64,000 nucleotides of DNA from Richelia intracellularis HH01 (GTDB lineage Bacteria; Cyanobacteriota; Cyanobacteriia; Cyanobacteriales; Nostocaceae), in the NCBI RefSeq assembly GCF_000350105.1, contig NZ_CAIY01000080.1:1-64000 (forward strand). The letters run 5' to 3'. The number at the start of each line of letters is the position of its first letter. Positions within the stretch are counted from its first letter, which is position 1. The notes under the pieces are model-generated. The model saw only the letters and a list, made by a program, of their open reading frames with translations. It was not told the origin of the DNA and did not search any database. The position numbers were made by a program, and so were the translations under genes. Positions 53,724 through 64,000 of the stretch are shown piece after piece.

Positions 53724-54597
53724 ATGTCTACAACTGATAACTATAAATTAAACTTGATTCAATGGTATCCTGGCCATATTGCCAAGGCAGAAAAAAACTT
53801 AAAAACAACTGAAATTAGTAGATGTAGTACTAGAAGTTAGGGATGCTCGTATTCCCTTAGCAACTCACCATCCCCAGATATCTGAATGGATTGAGAATAA
53901 GGCACGTGTATTAATTCTCAACCGCCTGGATATGATTACTCCCCAAATTCAAGCCAAATGGAAAGATTGGTTTAGGCAAAGAAAAGAAGTACCTTATTTT
54001 ACTAATGCCCAAAATGGACAAGGAGTAATAGCAGTGTCAAAGGCCACTCAGGTAGCAGGAATGGCAGTTAACAAAAGAAGATATGATCGCGGTATGTTGC
54101 CTCGCCCCATTCGTGCTGTTGTAATTGGTTTTCCAAATGTGGGTAAGTCAGCCTTAATTAACCGGTTATTGGGTCAAAAAGTTGTTGAAAGTGCTGCTCG
54201 TCCTGGAGTGACTCGTCAATTAAGGTGGGTAAAAATCTCTAAGGAGTTAGAATTGCTAGATGCCCCAGGTATAATTCCTACAAAGTTAGAAGATCAGGGA
54301 GCAGCCTTAAAATTGGCAATTTGTGATGATATTGGTGAAGCATCATATGATAACCAACTTATTGCAGCTGGGTTAGTAGATATACTTACTTATCTACAAG
54401 AAGTGGCTAATGAATTATTGCCGAAATCACCCCTAAGAGAACGTTATGGTTTGGATACTAGTGATGATACGGGGGAAGCATACTTGCATTCTTTGGCAGA
54501 ATACCGTTACCAAGGAGATTTGGAACGTACTGCAAGACAGTTAATAACTGATTACCGCAAAAGCTATCTGGGTAATATTCCGTTAGAATTACCTTAA
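53724..54597 (+). pseudogene. rbgA: rbgA/ylqF ribosome-assembly GTPase with a frameshift
   Basis: A circularly permuted GTPase that helps mature the large ribosomal subunit. ATG 53724 opens NLIQWYPGHIAKAEKNLK, the family start, but the frame then drifts (TTEISRCSTRS) to a stop. From 53806 the correct sequence continues in another frame: QLKLVDVVLEVRDARIPLA, LILNRLDMITP (G4 motif), GFPNVGKSALINRL (G1) and LLDAPGI (G3) to 54597. One extra A in the A5 run 53801-53805 (or two lost bases) explains it. Without correction the only long product would start at ATG 53932 and lack the N-terminus and G4 motif, so it would not be a working GTPase. All other positions look intact, so the change is recent, slippage-prone or a sequencing error. 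Confidence 0.93.
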
Positions 54598-54600
54598 TTA

Positions 54601-55212
54601 TTATGGATTGTGATTGGCTTCGAGTATTTTGATTTGGGTTTGGATTTCTTGAATAGTTTGTTGGCGTGATTGTTGCATCTCATGACTTAACCATAACAGG
54701 CCGCCACTTACTAAAGTAAGTGAACCTATCACATAAATTCCAAGTAAATTTGTTAACAAATTTACTTGGAAGCGCAAATATCTGATATCTTGTATCTTAT
54801 ATTTAAGCGGGGGTATAGCAGTTGGGGAAATATCTTGTTTTGTGGCAGCTAATTCTATTTTTTTAGTTTGGGAATTCTCTGGGTCGAATGATACTTTTTT
54901 TTCACACCAATTGGCAATTAGTTGAGGTAGGTTTTTCTTTGCCCAACGCCAAATAATAACTTTAAAAGCAGGTTTAGATACTAAAGATATTCGCTTTAGT
55001 ATGTTGTTAAAAGTTCGTGACTTAAATTTTTGATTAATAATATTTACTGTTCCAATATCATATAGACTACCAACAATCAATTTTACAGTGTTCTCTTCTC
55101 TATTGATGAGATTTTCCAATAGAACAAAAACATCATTCATTACTTCGTCTTGCCTCTCTTTATCAAAAACCGGGTTAACAGTTTCTTGAGAACTTTTTTC
55201 TGGATTTTTCAT
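54601..55212 (-). CDS. Conserved membrane protein of unknown function
   Basis: A 203 aa protein with a mostly polar N-terminal part (about residues 1-150: acidic start, then LISLVSKPAF-like amphipathic helices), one strong membrane helix (about 153-176, LLTNLLGIYVIGSLTLVSGGLLWL) and a short charged C-terminal helix (HEMQQSRQQTIQEIQTQIKI). The layout resembles a Nostocales-specific hypothetical protein often found after rbgA; I cannot name a function. Its stop is 3 bases from the rbgA stop (convergent). A spacer-less 17 bp palindrome (54738-54771) lies inside the membrane-helix region. Confidence 0.7.
   Translation of the reverse strand: MKNPEKSSQETVNPVFDKERQDEVMNDVFVLLENLINREENTVKLIVGSLYDIGTVNIINQKFKSRTFNNILKRISLVSKPAFKVIIWRWAKKNLPQLIANWCEKKVSFDPENSQTKKIELAATKQDISPTAIPPLKYKIQDIRYLRFQVNLLTNLLGIYVIGSLTLVSGGLLWLSHEMQQSRQQTIQEIQTQIKILEANHNP
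54738..54771. repeat. 34 bp perfect palindrome inside a gene
   Basis: Arms 54738-54754 and 54755-54771 are perfectly complementary around GTTAAC with no spacer. The sequence encodes part of QVNLLTNLLGI at the start of the membrane helix of the minus-strand gene, so it must also be compatible with a working protein. Confidence 0.93.
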
Positions 55213-56739
55213 TATTTTTATAGAGCTATTTACTTGCTAACGTAGGTAGTATTAATTATAACTAAGGGCTTACAAGTACGAATTGATAACAATTTCTATA
55301 CATTTAGATTAATTATGTATATAAACTGTTTACAATTGAGTGCTAGAGTAAAAAGTTAATTTGCGTACAACAATGCTACAAGCATAAAAACATAAACATC
55401 CACTAATTCCACAAAGTTTTAATTTCTGCTATGTAAAGAATAAATATTTTTTACATACTTGATTTTTTGTATTCCTTTCTAAGGGTAGCTCGCTTAGTAC
55501 CAAATTAAACTATAAAATAGTCTCTAAGATGAGGGATACTTTTAATGTTAGCGATTCAATATAATTATCTTGTGAGTTACTATAGAATAATACTTATATA
55601 AATAAACTTCGAACTGATTAATTGAGTGACTATAAACCTGCTTAATCAATTAATTTAGGGTAAGATTGAGAGTACTTGGTAAACAAAAAATAGAAAGTAG
55701 CAGGTTTAGATAGGGACAATATTAAATATTAGGCTCATATCGAAATACGAGTGATTTATGAGAGCAATAATACAGGTAAAAAGTAGATACAGTAGCTTCA
55801 AATATTTTACTGTATCTACTTTTCCTTTCTTGCTATCTATTAGTAATATTAGTGAATATCTGGATTGGGATACAAACCTCTTTATTATTAGTAATTTTTA
55901 TAGAAAACTTATATTCTTTTCTCTTCTAATTTTAGCGCAAAAATTGATTTAATACAAGTCAAATTCATGTGAATATTATTTAATTTAATTTGGATAAGAA
56001 AATAAGATTAAAAGAAATTTAATTTAATAGCATATAACTTTTACACTAAAATTTAGTAGAGTTAAGCCAATTGTAATTAATTGAGTTCAATATCATTTTT
56101 AATTTCCTCAAGATTTAATATATTTAATAATTAAACACACAAAATTGGATCCCTTTATAAAAGAGACTAAGAGCTACTCACAAGTATTTATAGCATTAGA
56201 TAAAGTTATGAAACTACTAGTATGCAATAAATATCAAAAAAGTTTCTACAACTCTAATAATAGACCAACAGATATACTTGATGTTCTCCCAGTCAACATA
56301 AACTAGAAGTTCTTTGTATTCCAAAAATAATGTCTTAATATTTTCACCGATTATTATAATTTACGCCAAATTCGTTGAAAATATCTACAAGTCAAAGAGC
56401 AAAAATCGAGATTTGAACCATTTATGTTTAACATGCAGACAATCATTTTGTTGTACTTAAAAACTATGGTAGGGTAAACGGAAATGACAGGGATTAAAAA
56501 TTACTACTGACAATCAATTATGGAAACTTGATGTGATGAAAGAATCAAGCAGTCTTCGTAAAATATGAATTTTGTAATATTTTTACTTCAGCCCTGATTT
56601 ATTGCTAAACAAATTCTACTTAATGGCATTACAATCAAGCTTTCGGAAAAATCAGTTTTAATGATTAAATAAATTTAGTTTTTATAGGGGGAATTTACCA
56701 TATTTTTTGGCAGTATTAATGAAGCAAGTTAGTATCACT
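55213..56739. other. 1.5 kb gap with one inverted repeat
   Basis: No gene is visible. The inverted repeat at 55779-55823 is the only feature. A run near 56400-56430 looked like part of a tRNA T-arm but does not fold. Confidence 0.55.
55779..55823. repeat. Perfect inverted repeat, 16 bp arms, 13 nt spacer
   Basis: Arms 55779-55794 and 55808-55823 pair perfectly, with a 13-base loop. The plus-strand right arm ends in TTTT followed by CC, so it could terminate transcription rightwards, but no gene reads into it. Confidence 0.9.
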
Positions 56740-59526
56740 TTAATTTACTAATAATGCAACAGGAAAACTTTGTAGTATATCTCTCAACCATATAATATCA
56801 CCACTTGGGACTTGCTGTTTGGTTATTAAGTTATGCCATACAGGTTTGGAAACAGTAGGAGAGATGATGCGAGTTTCTTGCCATACTTGTTTTCCTATAG
56901 GGTATTCCCCTTCTTTAATTAAAGATGTTATAAAGCGGGGAACAACCACAATAGTGTTTTGTTCTCCCAATTTTCTAGAAAAAGCAATAATATGACCTTT
57001 TAAACTACCAGCAATAGTTAATTTATGATATGTTCCACGCTGAAATACTTCTAAATACTGCTTTCTTGCACTAAGTACTTGGTAAATTAAGAACTGCTTG
57101 ATTTCACCACTTTCTGGGTATTGCAGTAACTGTGCTATAAAATTGGGCAAATCCATGTCAATTTGAATTTTGATATTTTCTAAGTATTGTTGGCGTAATT
57201 GGAAGTCGACTGGACGACGGTTATCAGGATCGACTAAACTAAAGTCCCATAATTCAGTTCCCTGGTAAAAGTCAGGTAATCCAGGAGCTGTTATTTTGAG
57301 TAAAGTTTGGGATAGAGAATTAAAAACACCATAGAAGGCTATTTTTTTCTGGAAAGCTCGAAATAAGTCTAAAAACTCGTTATTATCCGGTTTTAATATT
57401 TGTTCAGCAAATTCAGTAAAATTATTTTCATAATCAGCATCAGGTTTAAGCCATGCCGTATGGACTTTGGCTTCCCGAATAGCTTTAATTATATATTCCT
57501 TAATCCGATCAACAAATTGGGGATATTCATGTTCATGCCAGGGAAAAGTGCCAATTAGGGTTTGATATAAAAAATATTCATCATTGGGTGTAGGTACATC
57601 TATACCACCAGTTACATTTTTCTGAGGTTTATTAATTGCATGCCATCGTTTGAGATTTTTTTCCCATTCTTTGGGGATTTCTGATAGGATATTAATCCTT
57701 GCCCTGACATCTTCCCCCCTTTTTGTATCGTGGGTGGAAGTTGCATTCATTGAATGAGGCCATTGAGCAAATCGTGTCTGATTGAAATGATGGAAGTCTT
57801 CCTGAGAAATGCCAAAACAATCAGGATGAGAACCCACCTCATTTAAAGATATCAGGCGGTTGTATACATATTCTGTAGTATCTTCTACTCCTTTTGCCAT
57901 TAATGGTCCAGTAAATTGCTGCAACCGCATAAGAAAGTGTAACCATTGTTCTCTATTTTCTTCCGTGAGGAATTCGTCAAAGTCTAAGAGCAAGAATTTC
58001 TCAATAAATGCGACTTCATTGAGAAAATTGGGAATATTGCTCTTGGCTTGGTTGATTACTTTCTGAATATATTCCTGATCACTTTTACTAGCTTCCGTAC
58101 TGTTTATATAAGTACGGTATACTGGGAATAAGGCCATTATTTCTACTAAAGCAGCCTTAAGACCATAAATAGTAAAGTCACTAGCATAGCGGTAGTTGAT
58201 ACAAATCTGTTTCAGTAAATTTGCCAGATTATCAATATCTCCGGCTAAATATTTGCTAATAATTAATCTCTTATTTTGATCTATTATGTCTTGATAATTT
58301 ACTGTTCTGCCTAGAAAACTCTGATAAATATCATCAAATTCTTGCTCATTATCTAAATTACAAAATAAGTAATTTACCTGTGCTAAAAAGTCATACCCAC
58401 TAGTTCCTTGAATTGGCCAGTTAATTGGTAGCAACTCTCTACGCCCTAGAATTTTCTCGACTACTAAATAAGCCTCCGGTGCGTGTTCTCGTAGTCTGTT
58501 AACGTACTGTGTTGGGTCGTACAAACCATCAATATGGTCAATTCTTAAACCATTTAAACGATTTTCTTTTACTAATTGAAAAATTAGTTGGTGAGTCTTC
58601 TCAAAAACTTTTTTCTCTTCTACCCGCAAGCAAATCAAATCATTAACAGTAAAAAACCGTCTATAATTAAGTTCTTCGTTCCCTACTTTCCAATAAGAAA
58701 GACAAAAAAATTGTTCTGCTAGCAAGCTTTCTAAAAAGTTAAAACTTTCTGGATTACCATATTCCCCATTGAAAATACAAATATTTGCAGTGATATGATT
58801 CTGTACATCTTGACTATCATTCCATATTTCCCATAACATTCTTTTAATAAAGGAAATTTGATCATATCTTTCCCTGCCCTCTTCGCCAGAAGGAATATGC
58901 TTTAGCATATATAATACCCCCATTAATTTAATCAAATGAGGATTATCTCTACCCAGAGTTTCTCTAAGAGCAGATAAATTGTAAGTTAACACACGATCAT
59001 AAGATTCTATGCGGATGGGGAACTTCCATGAATAGTAATTGATAGTTAAACCATTCTCCTCATACCGGAGTATTAGCTTCCCACTTTCTAAACAATATCC
59101 ATAAAATTCACCTAGAAAAGGGGCTAAGACTCTACCTCTAATGACCTCATATGGATGGTTCCAATCAATATCAAAAAAATTGCGATACTGAGAATGTGGA
59201 CCATTTTCCAGTACATCCATTAACATGTGATTTTGACTATCGAATGCCATATGATTAGGGACAATATCCTGTATCCATTCCATATGATAATTTTTCAAAA
59301 TTTGCCTTAGTTGAAGAAAATTCTCTATTCCCCCTAACTCAGGGTTTATTTCATTGGGGTTAACAGTATCATAACCATGGGAACTATTTTGACGGGCAGT
59401 TAAAATGGGGGATGCGTAAATATGGGAGATACCCATCTCTGCTAAATAAGCCACGATTTTATGAGAATGCTGAAAAACAAAATTGGGATTGAACTGTAAT
59501 CGATATGTTGCTACGGGTATTTGCAT
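56740..59526 (-). CDS. treY: Maltooligosyl trehalose synthase
   Basis: Isomerises the reducing-end alpha-1,4 linkage of maltooligosaccharides to alpha-1,1, producing maltooligosyl trehalose. At 928 aa it is a full-length GH13 family member. It begins IPVATYRLQFNPNF, with region I at DIVPNHMAFDSQNHML, the catalytic stretch GLRIDHIDGLYDPTQYV, STHDTKRGEDVRARIN and PDFYQGTELWDFSLVDPDNR, all signatures of TreY. It works with TreZ, whose gene lies 2.0 kb upstream on the same strand; together they release free trehalose from glycogen. A trehalase gene (treH), which follows them in Anabaena, was not found in this window. Confidence 0.97.
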   Translation of the reverse strand: MQIPVATYRLQFNPNFVFQHSHKIVAYLAEMGISHIYASPILTARQNSSHGYDTVNPNEINPELGGIENFLQLRQILKNYHMEWIQDIVPNHMAFDSQNHMLMDVLENGPHSQYRNFFDIDWNHPYEVIRGRVLAPFLGEFYGYCLESGKLILRYEENGLTINYYSWKFPIRIESYDRVLTYNLSALRETLGRDNPHLIKLMGVLYMLKHIPSGEEGRERYDQISFIKRMLWEIWNDSQDVQNHITANICIFNGEYGNPESFNFLESLLAEQFFCLSYWKVGNEELNYRRFFTVNDLICLRVEEKKVFEKTHQLIFQLVKENRLNGLRIDHIDGLYDPTQYVNRLREHAPEAYLVVEKILGRRELLPINWPIQGTSGYDFLAQVNYLFCNLDNEQEFDDIYQSFLGRTVNYQDIIDQNKRLIISKYLAGDIDNLANLLKQICINYRYASDFTIYGLKAALVEIMALFPVYRTYINSTEASKSDQEYIQKVINQAKSNIPNFLNEVAFIEKFLLLDFDEFLTEENREQWLHFLMRLQQFTGPLMAKGVEDTTEYVYNRLISLNEVGSHPDCFGISQEDFHHFNQTRFAQWPHSMNATSTHDTKRGEDVRARINILSEIPKEWEKNLKRWHAINKPQKNVTGGIDVPTPNDEYFLYQTLIGTFPWHEHEYPQFVDRIKEYIIKAIREAKVHTAWLKPDADYENNFTEFAEQILKPDNNEFLDLFRAFQKKIAFYGVFNSLSQTLLKITAPGLPDFYQGTELWDFSLVDPDNRRPVDFQLRQQYLENIKIQIDMDLPNFIAQLLQYPESGEIKQFLIYQVLSARKQYLEVFQRGTYHKLTIAGSLKGHIIAFSRKLGEQNTIVVVPRFITSLIKEGEYPIGKQVWQETRIISPTVSKPVWHNLITKQQVPSGDIIWLRDILQSFPVALLVN

Positions 59527-61562
59527 AATTAGAGTTGTTTAACTTAAGATCTTATAATTTATTACTGAATGTTACAGAATACTGGGTGCAAATCTATATA
59601 TTTATACTTAATTTTTATCAGTTGAGTAAATTCCAAACTAAACTTATAAATCTTATAATTTGAATAGATAAGGGTAAATTAGCAATTGATAAAAATACTT
59701 CTATAATAATTAAAATATTCTAGTTAAACATTGAATAAATAAGTAAGTAAGTTTAAATAAATCTTCTTTATATCTATCTTCAACAATTTCATACTAGGAT
59801 CTTGCTTATTTGGTTATGATTACTAGTATCAATTTGACCCATATTTCACCTAATTTCTCACATTTGTATATCATTCTTTTTGTAATCATATTCACACTGT
59901 AGTTATAGTTAAATCATCTGAATTAATTTGTGATTTTTTTCAAAAAATATCTGTTTTACCATGACATTTATACCATAGTTAAGTATTGTGTATAATACAA
60001 GTATTATCAAATTAGAGAAGTGATCAACATATCCTAATTTATATCAGTAACTTATATATAATTTTAGACTCATTAATAAGAAATTATAGGTAAATATGCC
60101 AGAACCTGTTTTTTAGTATGGTCTTAATTAGATATTTTAGATATTACTGACTTTATCTATTAGATAAAACTATGTATTAACAATTAAACCTAGAAAAGTT
60201 TTGTAAAAGTATTGTTAAAATTCAGTATATAACATTTTTTGAATCATTTATATTTTTTGTAATTGTACTTGAAATTAACATGTAAATCTTGTATTTTAAA
60301 TCTACCGTTATTAAAGAAATCCTATTAAAGCTCTACCAACCTAAAGGAATTTATAACAAATAATAAAAATGCAAAAAATGACAAGCCTAAACATAATTAA
60401 TTTCAAAATTTAACAGATAGTTAATCACTTCAATTTTTACATTAATAGTTGTGATGAAATGACTACTCAGAAGCAAGATTAAAATGGCCATTGCATATAG
60501 TCTTGTATTTATATATTTTGATAAGTTTATTACAAACTTAGTTACTAAACTTTACATTTGGGAGTCATACATTATTTCCAAGCCATTGGCAATTGCAAAA
60601 CCTAATGTATTTTTTATGTTGATAAATTAAGTTATATATTGACAGCTATTTCTAACTTTGATTTCAGTATTTTTCCTGTTAGTATACATTTGGGTTTCAA
60701 GAGAATTACTAACATAAACCTAATTAGATAAAACTCTTAGATAATAATGATATGTTTTGGCCTTGAACTTTTGATTCTGATAATTGAAATCTTATTACAT
60801 TAAAATCTAGGTTATTTTCTAACATAGTGCAACGTTATTCTCTTGTTATGAAGTATTCGAAAGAGTTGGCAAATGTATATACAACAGATGTCAAGATTTA
60901 AGTTGAGTATGCTAATCGCTTGTAACTATCTCTTCACTGTTAGAATAATAATTCAATTGTTGTTTTTTCTGGTATTATGAGCTTCTAATTAAATATTTAA
61001 TTTTATTAATCATGACCTGTTTATATCACCCAAAAAACGCACCATAAATTTCTATTCATGCTTATTCTATAATCAATACTTTAATTTGCATTCATACTAT
61101 GGTATTTTCATACCCAAGACATTTAAAATCTTTTATGATCGATATCATACAGTAATGAGATTAGGCACACTTCATATGAAATAGAATTTCTGGGTATTAA
61201 GTATTGAAATATACTTCAAGCAGAATAGATTGTACAGGAATCTGCTCTGAGAATAAGTTAATTAGGCTTGAATTTATGTTCCAATAATATATTGACGTTA
61301 ATAATAATTAGCTTAAAACTTAAACCACTAAATTCCTTATCAAGACTACCAAAGCTGCTAGTAGGGTATCAAAAAGTTACCTATTAAACTTGTTTATTGC
61401 CCACATAATTTTATACTTATTTCAATACTCACTAAATAATTTGGCATTGTTTCTATCTAGTTGATAAGGTTTCATTTTTTCTTCCTTCACAACTACTGCA
61501 AATAACAGCCAAATCATTACTTGGCTGTTATTTGCAGGCAATTTTCTTATAGTATTGTTATG
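59527..61562. other. 2 kb gap between treZ and treY
   Basis: Only the inverted repeat at 61496-61537 is noteworthy. No intact gene lies between the two trehalose genes, which are close together in relatives, so the spacer has probably grown by decay or insertion followed by erosion. Confidence 0.55.
61496..61537 (-). terminator. Perfect 17 bp inverted repeat just after treZ
   Basis: Arms 61496-61512 and 61521-61537 pair perfectly with an 8-base loop. It begins 26 bases beyond the treZ stop, so a terminator or mRNA 3' stabiliser is a natural reading. The minus strand beyond the stem reads AGTTGTGAAGG, not a T tract, so classical intrinsic termination is doubtful. It is one of the group of long perfect inverted repeats in this window. 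Confidence 0.6.
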
Positions 61563-63410
61563 TCAACTAGCCATTTTTTCTTGACTTTCATACAGTATAA
61601 TACTATAGGGTCCTAGTACTAATTCTTGTTGGATGTTACCTATCAATATATGATTTACGGCAGAACCATCTCCACCCCACTGAGTGTCAGCAGAATCCAA
61701 TAACTTTTTCCAGTATCCATTTGGTAAGATTTCTTTTACTGTTATATTTTGCTGATTGAAATTCATCCAGTAAATCACTTGGTTCATCCCATAACTGCGT
61801 TTTAAACGGAGGGCTTTTTGTGGGTGAATAACTTTGACCCCTAATTTATGTTTGTCTAAGCTAGCTAGTGCAGGGATTTGTGATCGGAGTTTGATCAATT
61901 TTTGGTAGAATAACCACAATATACCCTGTTTATCTTGATGGCGTTGTTCCCAATTTAACTGTGATTTTATCATGGTCTCTATAGCTTGGGGATTTGGTAT
62001 TTCCCCTTGTGTATGAAAAGCTTCAAACTCTTCTTGACGTCCTTGGCATACCGCTTCAACTACTCTTGCATCACTATGGCTGGTAAAATACAGAAAGGGT
62101 GCAGTTTCTCCATACTCCTCGCCCATAAACAACATAGGTATGTAGGGTGACAGAATCGTTGCGGCAGCAGCTAATTTTAAAGCAGGGAAAGGTAGCAAAT
62201 GAGAAAAGCGATCACCCATCATCCTATTCCCAACTTGGTCATGATTTTGGGCATAAATTACAAATTGACTAGATTCACAACCTATAGTCTCACTGCCATG
62301 ATAACGCTTGCGGTAAGTGGAATAATTTCCAGCAAAAACAAAGGTATCAGTATAAGCAGTAGCTAAATTTTCTAAACTGCCAAAGTCCTCATAATACCCC
62401 TGTTTTTCTCCAGTTAATAACGAATGTAAAGAGTGGTGAAAATCGTCACTCCACTGAGCATGAATTCCATAACCACTGAAACCAGAAGACCGTAATAATA
62501 TTTTGGGGTCGTTTAAATCACTTTCCGCAATCAAATATCTTTTTCTATTATCTCTTTGGGAAAACTCAGCTACTATTTCTGATATTTCCTGCAAAATATG
62601 TCTGACCCCACAATCATAAATAGCATGTATTGCATCCAACCTTAAGGCATCAATATGATATTCTTGCAGCCAATAAATAACATTCTGGGTAAAATATTTT
62701 CGTACCCCATAACTATAAGCATCATCATAGTTAATTGCACTGCCCCAGGGGGTTCTATATTTGTTGGTGAAATAGCCTCCTAAACCCCAAAGATAATTAC
62801 CTTCTGGTCCTAGGTGATTATAAACGACATCTAGAATTACTGCTATTCCTTGTTGATGACAAGAATTTACTAATCGCTTTAATCCATTTACTCCACCGTA
62901 TGAATTTTGTACTCCATAGGGGTAAACACCATCATAACCCCAGTTACGTTCCCCTGGGAATTGAGCTACTGGCATTATTTCTATCGTATTAATACCTAAA
63001 CTGCTAAGTTCCTGTATACGTGGGATCACAGCATCAAATGTCCCTTCTGAAGTAAAAGTTCCTATATGCAACTCGTAAATTACCATTTTCTCCAAGGGTA
63101 TTCCTTGCCATTGCATGTCGCTCCATTGAAAGTCATTATGGTCAATGACTTGGGAAGCTCCATGTACCCCGTAGGGTTGGTAATTAGATGCTGGATCTGG
63201 AATTTCCACCTCTTTGTTAATTTGGTAACAATAAAGGCTACCAGGTTCCAGGCCGATCAGCTTAACATACCAATATCCCCATTTATCTCTTGTTAAAGGA
63301 ACAATTCTATCTTTTGGTGAAATTATATGAACTGCTACATGCTTAACAAGGGGTGCCCAAAGAGCAAACTTACAAGTGCCATCACCCAAATATTCAGAAC
63401 CAAGATGCAT
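61563..63410 (-). CDS. treZ: Malto-oligosyltrehalose trehalohydrolase
   Basis: Cleaves the alpha-1,4 bond next to the trehalose unit made by TreY, releasing trehalose. The 615 aa include an N-terminal carbohydrate-binding beta domain (about 1-100, CKFALWAPLVKHVAVH), a GH13 barrel with VILDVVYNHLGPEGNYLW, ALRLDAIHAIYD (nucleophile Asp), LIAESDLNDP (acid/base Glu) and YAQNHDQVGNRM, followed by a C-terminal beta domain. ATG 63410 (MHLGSEYLGDGTC) fits the family. It precedes treY on the same strand. The enzyme looks undamaged, so trehalose production appears to be retained. Confidence 0.96.
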   Translation of the reverse strand: MHLGSEYLGDGTCKFALWAPLVKHVAVHIISPKDRIVPLTRDKWGYWYVKLIGLEPGSLYCYQINKEVEIPDPASNYQPYGVHGASQVIDHNDFQWSDMQWQGIPLEKMVIYELHIGTFTSEGTFDAVIPRIQELSSLGINTIEIMPVAQFPGERNWGYDGVYPYGVQNSYGGVNGLKRLVNSCHQQGIAVILDVVYNHLGPEGNYLWGLGGYFTNKYRTPWGSAINYDDAYSYGVRKYFTQNVIYWLQEYHIDALRLDAIHAIYDCGVRHILQEISEIVAEFSQRDNRKRYLIAESDLNDPKILLRSSGFSGYGIHAQWSDDFHHSLHSLLTGEKQGYYEDFGSLENLATAYTDTFVFAGNYSTYRKRYHGSETIGCESSQFVIYAQNHDQVGNRMMGDRFSHLLPFPALKLAAAATILSPYIPMLFMGEEYGETAPFLYFTSHSDARVVEAVCQGRQEEFEAFHTQGEIPNPQAIETMIKSQLNWEQRHQDKQGILWLFYQKLIKLRSQIPALASLDKHKLGVKVIHPQKALRLKRSYGMNQVIYWMNFNQQNITVKEILPNGYWKKLLDSADTQWGGDGSAVNHILIGNIQQELVLGPYSIILYESQEKMAS

Positions 63411-64000
63411 ATTCTTGCTAAAATTAAAATAGACTAAGGTTTTAATTACTATTCATAGTGTGTTTTGTTATAGATTTGAAGTATAGATATTTTGCATTGT
63501 GTATTACTTATGATAGATTTGGTTATTTTTATTTTTATTCGTTAGATATTTATATCCTGGTGAGAGTATATTTTGCAGCTTATCAGCGGGAAAATATACT
63601 TTCCCATACTTTGAAAAATAACTCGTGGTTATGGAAGTATTACTAATACTTCATAAATTAGCTATAAGCAGATTTTTATAATTAATACTTTTGAATAATT
63701 AAGGTTTCTTATAAATAATACTATCTTGATTTTTTTTCAATCCTAATAAAACTACTTAGGAAACCCGACTACAATGATAATTTCTTAAATAAAATAGTTT
63801 GATTATTCATGAAAAATATATCTAATCAACTTAGATGCTTGTTAAGCATATCTTTTAATTAGACTTACTTAATTTAGATTTTTTCATATTTATAGAAATA
63901 GGAAAAAATTTTCTGCTGCAAGTCGGATTTTTCATAGTACTCATTAAAAATTAGTAGCTATAAATAATTATTTATAGCTTTTGATGGTTTTTGTAACTAT
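63411..64000. other. Right-end gap, nothing recognised
   Basis: This region is upstream of treZ. A 62-codon plus-strand frame (63458-63646) is rich in Y, F and I and looks like chance AT-rich DNA. Confidence 0.55.

Noticed and set aside
56395..56445. A tRNA-like run (minus strand GGTTCAAATCTCGA resembling a T-arm)
   Set aside because: The T stem does not pair and no anticodon or acceptor arm can be built around it.
59735..59770. Short tandem AAGT/TAAG repeats
   Set aside because: Three or four copies in AT-rich DNA are within chance and do not resemble the heptamer STRR families of Nostocales.

Overview
The window looks like the chromosome of a filamentous, heterocyst-type cyanobacterium (Nostocales) undergoing genome reduction. 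The intact proteins (PheT, MoeB with a rhodanese tail, ThiE with the cyanobacterial N-terminal extension, ClpR/ClpP3, GUN4, the cyanobacterial short SSB, MreB) read like Nostoc/Anabaena proteins. The DNA, however, is very AT-rich, and by my count only about 47% of it is intact coding sequence. Gaps of 0.6-2.4 kb are common, several genes are broken by small indels, and I saw no perfect GCGATCGC (HIP1) site, which is normally abundant in free-living Nostocales. This combination best fits an obligate symbiont such as the diatom-associated Richelia lineage. That assignment is inference from style, not a database match.

Layout. 1-7.6 kb: pheT, then the thiE-thiS pair on the minus strand. 9-14.2 kb: a flavin reductase-like gene, then lgt and cobM, and a wrecked lpxD (internal deletion, frameshift, probable lost start). 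15.4-18.9 kb: moeB, a small conserved gene and ribD. 19-22.8 kb: the mreB-mreC-mreD cell-shape operon with mreC frameshifted, then ssb. 24-31.4 kb: an EVE-domain gene, a VWA-domain gene, the clpR-clpP3 operon, an FKBP isomerase and a phasin-like protein. 32-39.3 kb: an M16 protease, a fructosamine kinase-family gene, a HEAT-repeat gene, a UgpC/MalK-type ATPase and a GUN4-domain gene. 40-45.8 kb: icd, tRNA-Val(UAC), a membrane metal-binding protein, a small pseudogene with one internal stop, and queA. 48-55.2 kb: a lumenal pentapeptide-repeat protein, a UvrD-like helicase, a frameshifted rbgA and a membrane hypothetical. 56.7-63.4 kb: treY and treZ for trehalose synthesis from glucan ends.

What works together: thiE/thiS (and possibly moeB as activating enzyme) in thiamine synthesis; ribD and cobM in flavin and corrinoid synthesis; clpR/clpP3 as a mixed protease core; treY/treZ in trehalose synthesis; mreBCD in cell shape, probably impaired; lpxD loss, which would block standard lipid A synthesis.

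No CRISPR array, intact insertion sequence, phage or defence island was found. The most unexpected signal is a set of nine perfect inverted repeats (arms of 16-25 bp, spacers 0-13 bp) with unrelated sequences, spread through intergenic DNA and inside two genes. That is far more than chance predicts, and I cannot assign them to a named element.
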